Assembly (NCBI GenBank): GCA_003978405.1
Contig: QNZU01000096.1
Span: forward strand, 1-5,738
Origin: Sulfurospirillum sp.
Lineage (GTDB): Bacteria; Campylobacterota; Campylobacteria; Campylobacterales; QNZT01
DNA: 5,738 nucleotides
Direction: 5' to 3'
Below are positions 1 to 5,552 of this stretch, piece by piece. The position numbers were made by a program, and so were the translations under genes. The notes under the pieces were generated by a model that did no database searches, was not told where the DNA came from, and saw only the letters and a program-made list of their open reading frames with translations. The first letter of the stretch is position 1. Every line of letters starts with the position of its first letter.

Positions 1-674
1 GAGAGCCAACTGTGCTGTTTTAAAATATCACTTAGATTTTGAGGCATAAAAGTAGTAATAATCGCACCCAAAACCAATCCCCAAAAAAGTGGTTTTGCGA
101 TATCTCCAAGCAGAGTTACAAAGGCATAATTAAGAGCACTTTTTATGCTAAATCCTTTTTTAATCTCATTTGAAGAGCAGCAACTCTCTCCACTACAACA
201 GCTGCTATCGCTCTTTATTGAGTCAGGTTTGTTAAGAGAAAATTTTGGCTGTTTTATCTCTTTTTCTTTATCAAAAATATTTGTTAAAATTCCGGCAATT
301 ATAGCTATGACCATAGAAGTTACGATACGATAAATGGTAAAAATCCACCCAAAAATCCCATAAGTTGCAAGTATCGAATCAACCCCTGTTATTGGAGTGG
401 AGATTAAAAATGAGAGAGTCGCTCCCTTACTTGCTCCCGATTTTTTTATAGAGGTTGCCAGAGGAATTACTCCGCATGAACATACAGGCAGCGGTATCCC
501 AAAAATTGTAGATTTGATTACTGAAGAGATAGAGTTTTTGCCAAGATGTTTTGTCACCAGAGTATCTGGTACCAATTCATGTAAAATACCGGCAAACAAA
601 AGCCCAAACAAAATATATGGAGCCATAGAGAGGCTCAAACTCCAAAGTTGTTGTAAAAAATCAAACAGTATCAT
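1..674 (-). CDS. DUF318/ArsP-like permease, SO_0444-type Cu/Zn efflux family (C-terminus cut by window edge)
   Basis: Reading leftward from the ATG at 674-672, 224 residues are visible before the window ends. The product is an inner-membrane permease. Hydrophobic segments lie at about residues 10-33, 52-76, 85-108, 107-132 and 180-208. The signature PVCSCG (63-68), followed by VIPL, and STPITG (92-97) are typical of the DUF318/ArsP_1 permeases. A hydrophilic loop (about 134-174) carries the double-cysteine cluster CCSGESCC (159-166), which I associate with the SO_0444 Cu/Zn efflux subgroup; the pairs probably bind soft metal ions. The start codon overlaps the hemB stop as ATGA and no good ribosome-binding site precedes it, so translation is probably coupled to hemB. 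Family membership is fairly secure. The transported metal (Zn, Cu, or As as in ArsP) is inferred, not shown. Confidence 0.85.
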   Translation of the reverse strand, partial: MILFDFLQQLWSLSLSMAPYILFGLLFAGILHELVPDTLVTKHLGKNSISSVIKSTIFGIPLPVCSCGVIPLATSIKKSGASKGATLSFLISTPITGVDSILATYGIFGWIFTIYRIVTSMVIAIIAGILTNIFDKEKEIKQPKFSLNKPDSIKSDSSCCSGESCCSSNEIKKGFSIKSALNYAFVTLLGDIAKPLFWGLVLGAIITTFMPQNLSDILKQHSWL

Positions 675-1639
675 TGAAGAAGTCTTGCCGCCTCTTTGGC
701 ATGATAAGTAATGATGATATCCGCACCTGCTCTTTTAAATCCCAAAAGTGTCTCCATCATCACCCTTTCATAATCGATAAGCCCTGCATTTCCCGCATGT
801 TTTAGCATCGCATACTCTCCGCTGACATTATATACCGCAAGTGGAAGTGAGGTGGCATCTTTGACCTCTCTTATGATATCCATATATGCAAGAGCCGGTT
901 TGATCATCAATATATCAGCTCCCTGCTTTTCATCTTCTATGCTTTCACTTATGGCTTCTTTTCTGTTGGCAGGATTCATCTGATAACTTCTTCTGTCTCC
1001 AAAGCTTGGAGCCGATTCGGCTACATCACGAAACGGACCATAGTATGCTGAAGCAAATTTGGTGGAGTAGCTCATGATAGGAAGATTGACAAATCCCTCC
1101 CTGTCAAGTGCCTCTCTTAAGACCTCTATCACTCCATCCATCATACCGCTTGGTGCGATCATATCGACTCCTGCTTTTGCATGGATTAGGGCTTGATCTG
1201 CCAAGATTTTCAAAGTGGCATCGTTATTGACCGTCTCATTTTCAAGATCAAGAATCCCGCAGTGTCCATGGTCTGTATATTCACAAAAGCACAAATCACT
1301 CACTACAAACATATCAGGAAACTTTCTCTTTATCTCTCCAATAGCCTTGGCGATAATTCCGTGCTCACACAAAGCATCACTACCTATGCTGTCTTTTACT
1401 TCAGGAATACCAAACAAAATGATAGAGTTTAGTCCAAGTTTTTGCAACTCTTCACACTCTTTTAAAACCTCATCGATACTCATTTGAAAGACTCCCGGCA
1501 TCGAGGATATCTCTTTTTTGATATTGGTACCACTCTTAACAAACAGAGGATATATAAAATCGTGGATATTTAGATGTGTCTCTTGAACCAAATCTCTCAA
1601 ATGAGGATTTAAACGAACTCTTCTGAAGCGTTTAAACAT
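671..1639 (-). CDS. hemB: Porphobilinogen synthase (delta-aminolevulinic acid dehydratase)
   Basis: This cytoplasmic enzyme condenses two 5-aminolevulinate molecules to porphobilinogen, the second committed step of tetrapyrrole synthesis. The 322 residues match the usual length (E. coli about 324). The two active-site lysines are visible as K194 in STKFAS and K247 in MIKPAL; the latter forms the Schiff base in the family. The catalytic zinc triad is C117, C119 and C127 in DLCFCEYTDHGHCG, so this is a zinc-dependent rather than a magnesium-only type. MNPANRKEA (221-229) is also a family signature. The start is chosen from AGGA at 1648-1645 (minus strand), 5 nt before the ATG, and the usual N-terminal RxRRxRxNPxLRxLVxET pattern. 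It is the first gene of a leftward unit with the metal permease and is transcribed divergently from ribA. I see nothing broken. Confidence 0.97.
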   Translation of the reverse strand: MFKRFRRVRLNPHLRDLVQETHLNIHDFIYPLFVKSGTNIKKEISSMPGVFQMSIDEVLKECEELQKLGLNSIILFGIPEVKDSIGSDALCEHGIIAKAIGEIKRKFPDMFVVSDLCFCEYTDHGHCGILDLENETVNNDATLKILADQALIHAKAGVDMIAPSGMMDGVIEVLREALDREGFVNLPIMSYSTKFASAYYGPFRDVAESAPSFGDRRSYQMNPANRKEAISESIEDEKQGADILMIKPALAYMDIIREVKDATSLPLAVYNVSGEYAMLKHAGNAGLIDYERVMMETLLGFKRAGADIIITYHAKEAARLLQ

Positions 1640-1644
1640 AGATT

Positions 1645-1650
1645 TCCTTT
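1645..1650 (-). promoter_or_regulatory. Ribosome-binding site of hemB
   Basis: On the minus strand AAAGGA lies 5 nt upstream of the hemB ATG. It is a good Shine-Dalgarno match and fixes the chosen start. Confidence 0.75.
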
Positions 1651-1658
1651 TTATTTGT

Positions 1659-1664
1659 TATGAT
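1659..1664 (+). promoter_or_regulatory. ribA: Putative -10 box of ribA
   Basis: TATGAT on the plus strand is the mirror copy of the hemB box, in the left arm of the inverted repeat. It predicts a start near 1671 and a leader of about 32 nt. No clear -35 is seen; that region would fall within the first codons of hemB. Confidence 0.4.
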
Positions 1665-1670
1665 GGGCTA

Positions 1671-1676
1671 ATCATA
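1671..1676 (-). promoter_or_regulatory. hemB: Putative -10 box of hemB
   Basis: The minus strand reads TATGAT, one mismatch from TATAAT. It would place the transcription start near 1664 and leave a leader of about 25 nt containing the AAAGGA ribosome site. No TTGACA-like -35 is visible, which is common in Campylobacterota. It lies inside the right arm of the inverted repeat. Confidence 0.4.
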
Positions 1677-1702
1677 ACATAAGCTTTAGGAAATATAAGT
1701 TA

Positions 1703-2266
1703 ATGAAAATCAAGATATCCAAAGTCGCCAAACTTCCGACAAAATATGGTCAATTTTTAGTGCAGTCTTTCAAAGAGGCAGATAAAGAGCATCTAGTGAT
1801 ATTTAGTGAAAAGTTGGATGAAGTACCGATAGTCAGAGTTCATAGTGAGTGTCTTACAGGTGATGCTCTTGGAAGCCAAAAATGTGACTGTGGAGATCAG
1901 CTCTCCTTTGCACTTTCGCTCATCGCAAAAGAGGGGGGAATGGTGCTTTATCTTCGTCAAGAGGGTAGAAATATAGGACTCTTAAACAAAATAAATGCCT
2001 ATGCTCTCCAAGATGAAGGTCTTGATACTGTTGAAGCCAATCATCAGCTTGGTTTTAGTGCTGATGAGAGAAGTTATGAGATAGTTGAGTTTATACTAGA
2101 GTATTTTGGTATCAAAAAGATAAAACTTCTCACAAACAACCCTAAAAAGATAGAATCTTTAAAAAATATAGACATTGTTCAAAGGATTCCTATCATAATC
2201 CAAGAGAATAGATACAACAAAGATTACCTAAATACCAAAAAAAGCAAATTGGGACATCTTATATAA
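1703..2266 (+). CDS. ribA: GTP cyclohydrolase II
   Basis: This cytoplasmic enzyme opens the imidazole ring of GTP, releasing formate and pyrophosphate, in the first step of riboflavin synthesis. The 187 residues are close to stand-alone E. coli RibA (196), so this is not a RibBA fusion. Zinc ligands C50, C61 and C63 lie in HSECLTGDALGSQKCDCG, matching E. coli C54/C65/C67. LRQEGRNIGLLNKI (84-97), Y100 in AYALQD (E. coli Y105) and D121 and R123 in ADER (E. coli D126 and R128) supply the expected active-site residues. LLTNNPKK (142-149) and the C-terminal GHL motif are intact. The start aligns with E. coli RibA (KLPT at residues 10-13 in both). AGGA at 1688-1691 lies 11 nt upstream, a rather long spacing. 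It is divergent from hemB. Confidence 0.97.
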   Translation: MKIKISKVAKLPTKYGQFLVQSFKEADKEHLVIFSEKLDEVPIVRVHSECLTGDALGSQKCDCGDQLSFALSLIAKEGGMVLYLRQEGRNIGLLNKINAYALQDEGLDTVEANHQLGFSADERSYEIVEFILEYFGIKKIKLLTNNPKKIESLKNIDIVQRIPIIIQENRYNKDYLNTKKSKLGHLI

Positions 2267-2297
2267 AATATATAATAAAAAATAAAACTTGTTAAAT

Positions 2298-2319
2298 AAA
2301 TTAAAGTTAAATTAAAGTT
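2298..2319 (+). repeat. Tandem 11-bp direct repeat upstream of the lyase gene
   Basis: AAATTAAAGTT occurs twice with no gap (2298-2308 and 2309-2319). The 11-bp period is about one helical turn, so both copies face the same side of the DNA, and the pair ends 9 nt before a perfect TATAAT. This is the geometry of OmpR/PhoB-type response-regulator sites that replace a -35 box. The alternative is the roughly 10-11-bp A/T periodicity described for Campylobacter sigma70 promoters, which needs no regulator. Confidence 0.55.
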
Positions 2320-2328
2320 TACTGATAG

Positions 2329-2334
2329 TATAAT
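2329..2334 (+). promoter_or_regulatory. -10 box of the heparinase-like lipoprotein gene
   Basis: A perfect TATAAT lies 30 nt before the ATG at 2365 and predicts a leader of about 24 nt. No TTGACA is found at the -35 position, where the tandem 11-bp repeat lies instead. With this box the lyase gene need not depend on read-through from ribA, and no terminator hairpin is seen between the two genes. Confidence 0.6.
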
Positions 2335-2352
2335 CATGTAATTTTAATATCT

Positions 2353-2356
2353 AAGG
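2353..2356 (+). promoter_or_regulatory. Ribosome-binding site of the lipoprotein gene
   Basis: AAGG lies 8 nt before the ATG at 2365. It supports this start, which also gives an immediate lysine-rich signal peptide. Confidence 0.6.
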
Positions 2357-2364
2357 TAAGTTTT

Positions 2365-4809
2365 ATGAAAAAAATATTCTCATTAGTAGCAATCTCTTTG
2401 CTTGTTGGTTGCGGTTCTATTAATGACAGTTCAAACAAGTTTGATGATTACAAATATAACAAAAATGCTCCTAGTGAGCAGTGGAGTTTGAAAGATTTAA
2501 CACCTCCTAAGTTTTCACTCACAACTAACAATCATATCAATGACTTTAGTTCGATCATATATCCAAACCATCCAAGAATCTATTTTAGAGACAGTGATGT
2601 TGCATATCTAAGATCTAAGATGAGTTCTGGTGCTTGGAAAACTATAGAGGATACCATCACAAATCCAAAGCTCTTTCCTCCAAATATCTCTTATGAAGAG
2701 GCAAAAAATAGACTTGAGAAATATTTTGAAGATACGGACTATCCAAGATTGTTGGCATTTTATGCCTTTATGACCCAAGATCCAAAATACAAAGAGTTGG
2801 TAACAAAGTGGGCGGTTGATGAGTTAAGCAAAGAAGATAGTGCATTAAATGATCTTGTGCGACCAAAGATAGCGAGATTGGCTGAGATATATGACTGGTT
2901 TTATGATGATTTAAGCTCATCACAAAAGGAGACGATAAGAGCTGCTTTAAAAAGAAACATAGAGATATTTTTAAGTCTGGACCAGGCAAAAGATCCAAAT
3001 TTTATACAGAGTCACTCAAGATGGGGGCACGGTGTTGTAGCTGATGCTCTTTTGGCAATGTATGGTGATTTTGATCTATTTTTCACTAAAAGCTATGCAG
3101 ATTCAAAGTTAAGACAAATAAGAGAACTGTTTAGAAATTATGAAAAAACTGAAAAATTCATCGCAAGTGATGGAGGATGGCATCTTGGATGGATGTATGG
3201 ATACTATTATGGTGATTATACCTTTAACTATATGGTCTGGTCTTCTGCTACAAGTGAAACGATGCTTGAGGATTGGATGGGGGATCTTAGCTACTGGTAT
3301 ATCTATGGCTTAAGAGCAAATCATACATTTGGCAATATGGGAGATTATGCCGTAAATGACAACGGTATGAATCTAGGCGAATATGCAGTTTTGTATCAGG
3401 CAAGATATAAAAATGACCCTTATACAAAACTCTATTTGAGTCAATTGAGGGATACAGATTTTAATTTTGAAAATCATAACTATTTCATACGATTTCTACT
3501 TAGTGACAAAAATACTCAAGATCAATCCAAAAATATAAATTTCAATGATCTTCCACACTCAAGATATTTCAAACAGACAGGTGTTGTGATAGCAAGAGAC
3601 GGATGGGACTACAACTCAACAATGCTAACATTTAAATCATCACCATTTTACAGTGCGGGGCATCACCACAGAGATGAAAACAGTTTTACAATTGACTATA
3701 AAACTACACTTGCAGTGGATAGTGGATTTTATGATGCTACCGATACACCTCACTACAAAAACTACTACACTAGAACCATAGCCCACAATGCTATAACAGT
3801 CTATAATCCAAATCAGCAGTACTACTACTTTGTCCACTACAACAAAGAGATACCAAAAGAGCAGAAAAAGATACCAAACGACGGCGGACAAATATACAAA
3901 GAGCACGATCCAATCGATTTTAAAGAGGTGGAAAAATTTGGCAAACTTGACGGAGTAACAAAATACCTTTTCAAACCAGACAGCTATACCTATATGCAAG
4001 CAGATGCTACAAAAGCATATGATTCTAACTCAGTATCTTTGGAAAAAAGAGATATACTATTTTTACAGGACAAAAGATACAAACACCCTGTAACAATAGT
4101 CTATGACAGAGTAGAATCAACAGATCCAAGCTTCCAAAAAAGATATCTTTTGCATACCCAATCAGATCAAAAGCCTTTGATTGACGGAGATAAATTTATA
4201 TCTATCAGTAAAGTCTATCAAAAAAATGACGATGAGAGTTACAGCTACAAAGAGAGTGTCAAACTGACAAACTTTACTCTGTATCCGCAAAATGCAACTT
4301 TGAAAGTTTTGGGGAATATAGATAGATATTCAAAAGAGGCATATCCTTACTATGATGGAATGGATGTAAACACCACACCTACAAATACCGGTATAGTAAA
4401 AGCGAGTAAAAAAAATCCTCAGGACAAAACTGGAAACTGGAGACTTGAGCTTGAAGTACCGACAGGAAAATCTTATGATCAGATACTAAATGTAATATGT
4501 GTAAATGACAAAGACCAAACACCTCTAGAAGCAAAGCTAATAAGCGGTAACGAAACAATTGGTACCAAAGTAGGTGATAGTATTGTTCTTTTTCCAAAAT
4601 CAAGAGCTGAGAGTGATCATCTAAACTTCAGCTACAATGATGAAAATGGAAGTTTTCATATCATCGCCGTTACATCTTTTAAGAAAGGAGAAACTGCTTC
4701 TATCAAACAAAATGGCTTGCCTGCCAAAAGGGTTCAAGTCCAAAAAGATGGAATAGTTGACTTTTATCTTGATCTAAACAGCAGTGATAATATAGAGATT
4801 TTGAAATAA
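2365..4809 (+). CDS. Heparinase II/III-superfamily polysaccharide lyase, lipoprotein
   Basis: The 814-residue product is an exported lipoprotein. MKK, a hydrophobic stretch and the lipobox LVGC place the lipidated cysteine at C16. The +2 residue is Gly rather than Asp, so outer-membrane sorting is likely by the E. coli rule. A linker (17-63) leads to an alpha-helical toroid (about 64-375, opening with HPRIYF at 69-74) and then a beta-sandwich (about 395-800). GHHHRDENSF (432-441), VDSG (451-454), RTIAHN (470-475) and NDGGQ (505-509) are heparinase II/III-type motifs. By analogy with Pedobacter heparinase II, H222, Y278 and H433 are candidate catalytic residues, and H435, D452 and H474 a structural metal site. 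The fold family is secure. The substrate (uronic-acid glycan, alginate-like, or the cell's own exopolysaccharide) cannot be told. No SusC/D-like, transporter or sugar-metabolism gene is adjacent. AGA-rich codon use matches the neighbours. It separates ribA from rsmG. Confidence 0.85.
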   Translation: MKKIFSLVAISLLVGCGSINDSSNKFDDYKYNKNAPSEQWSLKDLTPPKFSLTTNNHINDFSSIIYPNHPRIYFRDSDVAYLRSKMSSGAWKTIEDTITNPKLFPPNISYEEAKNRLEKYFEDTDYPRLLAFYAFMTQDPKYKELVTKWAVDELSKEDSALNDLVRPKIARLAEIYDWFYDDLSSSQKETIRAALKRNIEIFLSLDQAKDPNFIQSHSRWGHGVVADALLAMYGDFDLFFTKSYADSKLRQIRELFRNYEKTEKFIASDGGWHLGWMYGYYYGDYTFNYMVWSSATSETMLEDWMGDLSYWYIYGLRANHTFGNMGDYAVNDNGMNLGEYAVLYQARYKNDPYTKLYLSQLRDTDFNFENHNYFIRFLLSDKNTQDQSKNINFNDLPHSRYFKQTGVVIARDGWDYNSTMLTFKSSPFYSAGHHHRDENSFTIDYKTTLAVDSGFYDATDTPHYKNYYTRTIAHNAITVYNPNQQYYYFVHYNKEIPKEQKKIPNDGGQIYKEHDPIDFKEVEKFGKLDGVTKYLFKPDSYTYMQADATKAYDSNSVSLEKRDILFLQDKRYKHPVTIVYDRVESTDPSFQKRYLLHTQSDQKPLIDGDKFISISKVYQKNDDESYSYKESVKLTNFTLYPQNATLKVLGNIDRYSKEAYPYYDGMDVNTTPTNTGIVKASKKNPQDKTGNWRLELEVPTGKSYDQILNVICVNDKDQTPLEAKLISGNETIGTKVGDSIVLFPKSRAESDHLNFSYNDENGSFHIIAVTSFKKGETASIKQNGLPAKRVQVQKDGIVDFYLDLNSSDNIEILK

Positions 4810-4816
4810 ATTTTGC

Positions 4817-4833
4817 TAGGGTATAATACCCTA
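4817..4833 (+). promoter_or_regulatory. rsmG: Palindromic promoter of rsmG with perfect -10 box
   Basis: TAGGGTAT and ATACCCTA flank a single A, forming a 17-bp perfect palindrome with TATAAT at 4822-4827 in its middle. The last base of the palindrome is the A of the rsmG ATG. A start 6-8 nt past the -10 box falls on or next to that ATG, which implies a leaderless or nearly leaderless transcript. The palindrome could also be an operator. It lacks a following T-tract, so it is not a terminator of the lyase gene. Confidence 0.5.
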
Positions 4834-5357
4834 TGCAAAAATATGAAAAATACATCAACCTTCTTCTAAAATATAATAAAATCCATAAACTTAGCGGTGC
4901 AAAAACCCCCGATGAGGTCATGGAGCATATAGATGACTCACTATATATAAGGAAGTTTATAGATTTTAAGAAAATTGAGAGTATTTTGGATATTGGTACC
5001 GGAGCAGGATTTCCCGGAATGGTACTAGCTATACAATACCCTCATATTCACTTTACTTTAGTAGAACCTTTACAAAAAAGAGTGGCATTTTTATATCTAA
5101 TAAAAAGCGAATATGGACTTGAAAATGTCAAGATAGTAGCAGATAGAGTAGAGAACATCAAATCTTTTAAAGTTGATCTTATCACTTCAAGAGCTGTTAC
5201 TAAGACAAAGGCTCTTTTGGATTTGGCAAAAGATTTTATCAGGTCAGATACTTTGGTACTACTCTTTAAAGGCTCAAGTGTAGATGAGGAGTTAAGCAGT
5301 GATCTAAATTATAAAATCTTTCCAAGAGGTAATCGAAATTATCTGTTGTTAGAGTGA
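4833..5357 (+). CDS. rsmG: 16S rRNA (guanine527-N7)-methyltransferase
   Basis: RsmG (formerly GidB) methylates N7 of G527 in 16S rRNA using S-adenosylmethionine; its loss gives low-level streptomycin resistance in other bacteria. The 174 residues are shorter than E. coli (207) but normal for this phylum. The SAM-binding loop is DIGTGAGFPG (53-62) and the acidic ribose contact is E78 in LVEP. ITSRAV (117-122) and LLFKG (143-147) are also family motifs, and the end at RNYLLLE is the usual C-terminus. An in-frame TAA at 4824-4826 leaves ATG 4833 as the only sensible start; no clear Shine-Dalgarno precedes it (AGGG at 4818-4821 is weak and lies inside the palindrome). It lies 23 nt after the lyase stop. 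Confidence 0.95.
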   Translation: MQKYEKYINLLLKYNKIHKLSGAKTPDEVMEHIDDSLYIRKFIDFKKIESILDIGTGAGFPGMVLAIQYPHIHFTLVEPLQKRVAFLYLIKSEYGLENVKIVADRVENIKSFKVDLITSRAVTKTKALLDLAKDFIRSDTLVLLFKGSSVDEELSSDLNYKIFPRGNRNYLLLE

Positions 5358-5358
5358 T

Positions 5359-5382
5359 AAAGGTGATATTTACACTTTTTTT
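5359..5382 (+). terminator. Weak intrinsic terminator after rsmG
   Basis: AAAGGTG (5359-5365) can pair with CACTTTT (5373-5379), with one G-U pair and a 7-nt loop. The stem runs into a T7 tract (5376-5382). It begins 2 nt after the rsmG stop. The stem is A/T-rich and short, so its strength is doubtful. Confidence 0.4.
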
Positions 5383-5387
5383 GTATT

Positions 5388-5508
5388 ATAGAACCCTCTG
5401 AAGTCCTTCCTGCTCTCAAACGGCTTCACGGTGGGTACCCCCAAAACTTCGTTTTGACCCTTCCGTTGCAGAGGTTGTTCGATCAGGAAGTAATTCAGAA
5501 GGTTCTAT
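5388..5508 (-). ncRNA. Candidate structured small RNA or MITE-like inverted-repeat element
   Basis: The outer arms 5388-5412 and 5484-5508 pair in 22 of 25 positions. The first 15 bp (ATAGAACCCTCTGAA against TTCAGAAGGTTCTAT) have one mismatch, which becomes a G-U pair in minus-strand RNA. Inside are a short stem AACGG (5419-5423)/CCGTT (5463-5467), GGGT (5433-5436)/ACCC (5457-5460), and an apical hairpin CAAAAC (5442-5447)/GTTTTG (5451-5456) with a 3-nt loop. My hand count gives 58 G/C of 121 (48%), clearly above the AT-rich flanks. No credible coding frame is seen. A strong-looking minus-strand promoter ends at its right border, favouring transcription leftward. I do not recognise a known RNA family. 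A non-autonomous transposon with terminal inverted repeats is the main alternative. Confidence 0.5.
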
Positions 5509-5509
5509 T

Positions 5510-5537
5510 ATTTTAGCAAGTTTACTTTTTTTGTCAA
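5510..5537 (-). promoter_or_regulatory. Consensus-like sigma70 promoter reading into the 121-bp element
   Basis: On the minus strand TTGACA (5537-5532), a 16-nt spacer and TAAAAT (5515-5510) form a near-consensus promoter. TGC directly before the -10 makes it an extended -10, and a run of six A follows the -35. The predicted start is near 5503, inside the first bases of the outer stem of the 121-bp element. It lies just downstream of the Hpt gene stop, so it does not serve that gene. Confidence 0.55.
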
Positions 5538-5552
5538 TGGAGGGTTTTGTTT

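Larger units (their letters stand above)
1656..1679. promoter_or_regulatory. 9-6-9 inverted repeat in the hemB/ribA divergent promoter region
   Basis: TGTTATGAT (1656-1664) and ATCATAACA (1671-1679) are perfect inverted arms separated by GGGCTA. The repeat sits in the 63-bp gap between the divergent hemB and ribA starts and covers the likely -10 boxes of both genes, so a dimeric regulator bound here could control both. The half-site resembles those of Fur-family proteins (Zur, PerR), but the 6-bp gap between 9-bp arms does not fit their usual close spacing. The regulator is unknown. Confidence 0.5.

Noticed and set aside
145..333. Plus-strand open frame of about 62 codons
   Set aside because: Antisense to the permease cysteine-rich loop; no ribosome site and no family features.
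397..711. Plus-strand open frame of about 104 codons
   Set aside because: It lies antisense to the permease, whose minus-strand frame has clear family motifs, and it crosses into the hemB end; its peptide shows no recognisable pattern.
1193..1487. Two overlapping plus-strand open frames inside hemB
   Set aside because: Antisense shadows of a well-conserved enzyme gene.
1656..1679. Canonical Zur or Fur box
   Set aside because: Half-sites are similar (TGTTAT/ATAACA), but the centre is about 9 bp longer than the usual arrangement, so I kept it only as an unidentified inverted repeat.
3640..3999. Minus-strand frame with a hydrophobic, valine-rich product inside the lyase gene
   Set aside because: Its apparent membrane character comes from reading Tyr/Asn/Lys codons backwards; the plus-strand frame carries the conserved GHHH and AHN motifs here.
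5433..5440. GGGTACCC palindrome as a separate operator
   Set aside because: It is only 8 bp and lies inside the larger folded element, where half of it is needed for the inner stem.
5388..5508. 6S RNA, SRP RNA, integron attC site or a known riboswitch
   Set aside because: Too short for 6S, no GGAAGGAAGCAG-like SRP apical motif, ends do not fit attC core sites, and no riboswitch core motif that I recognise.
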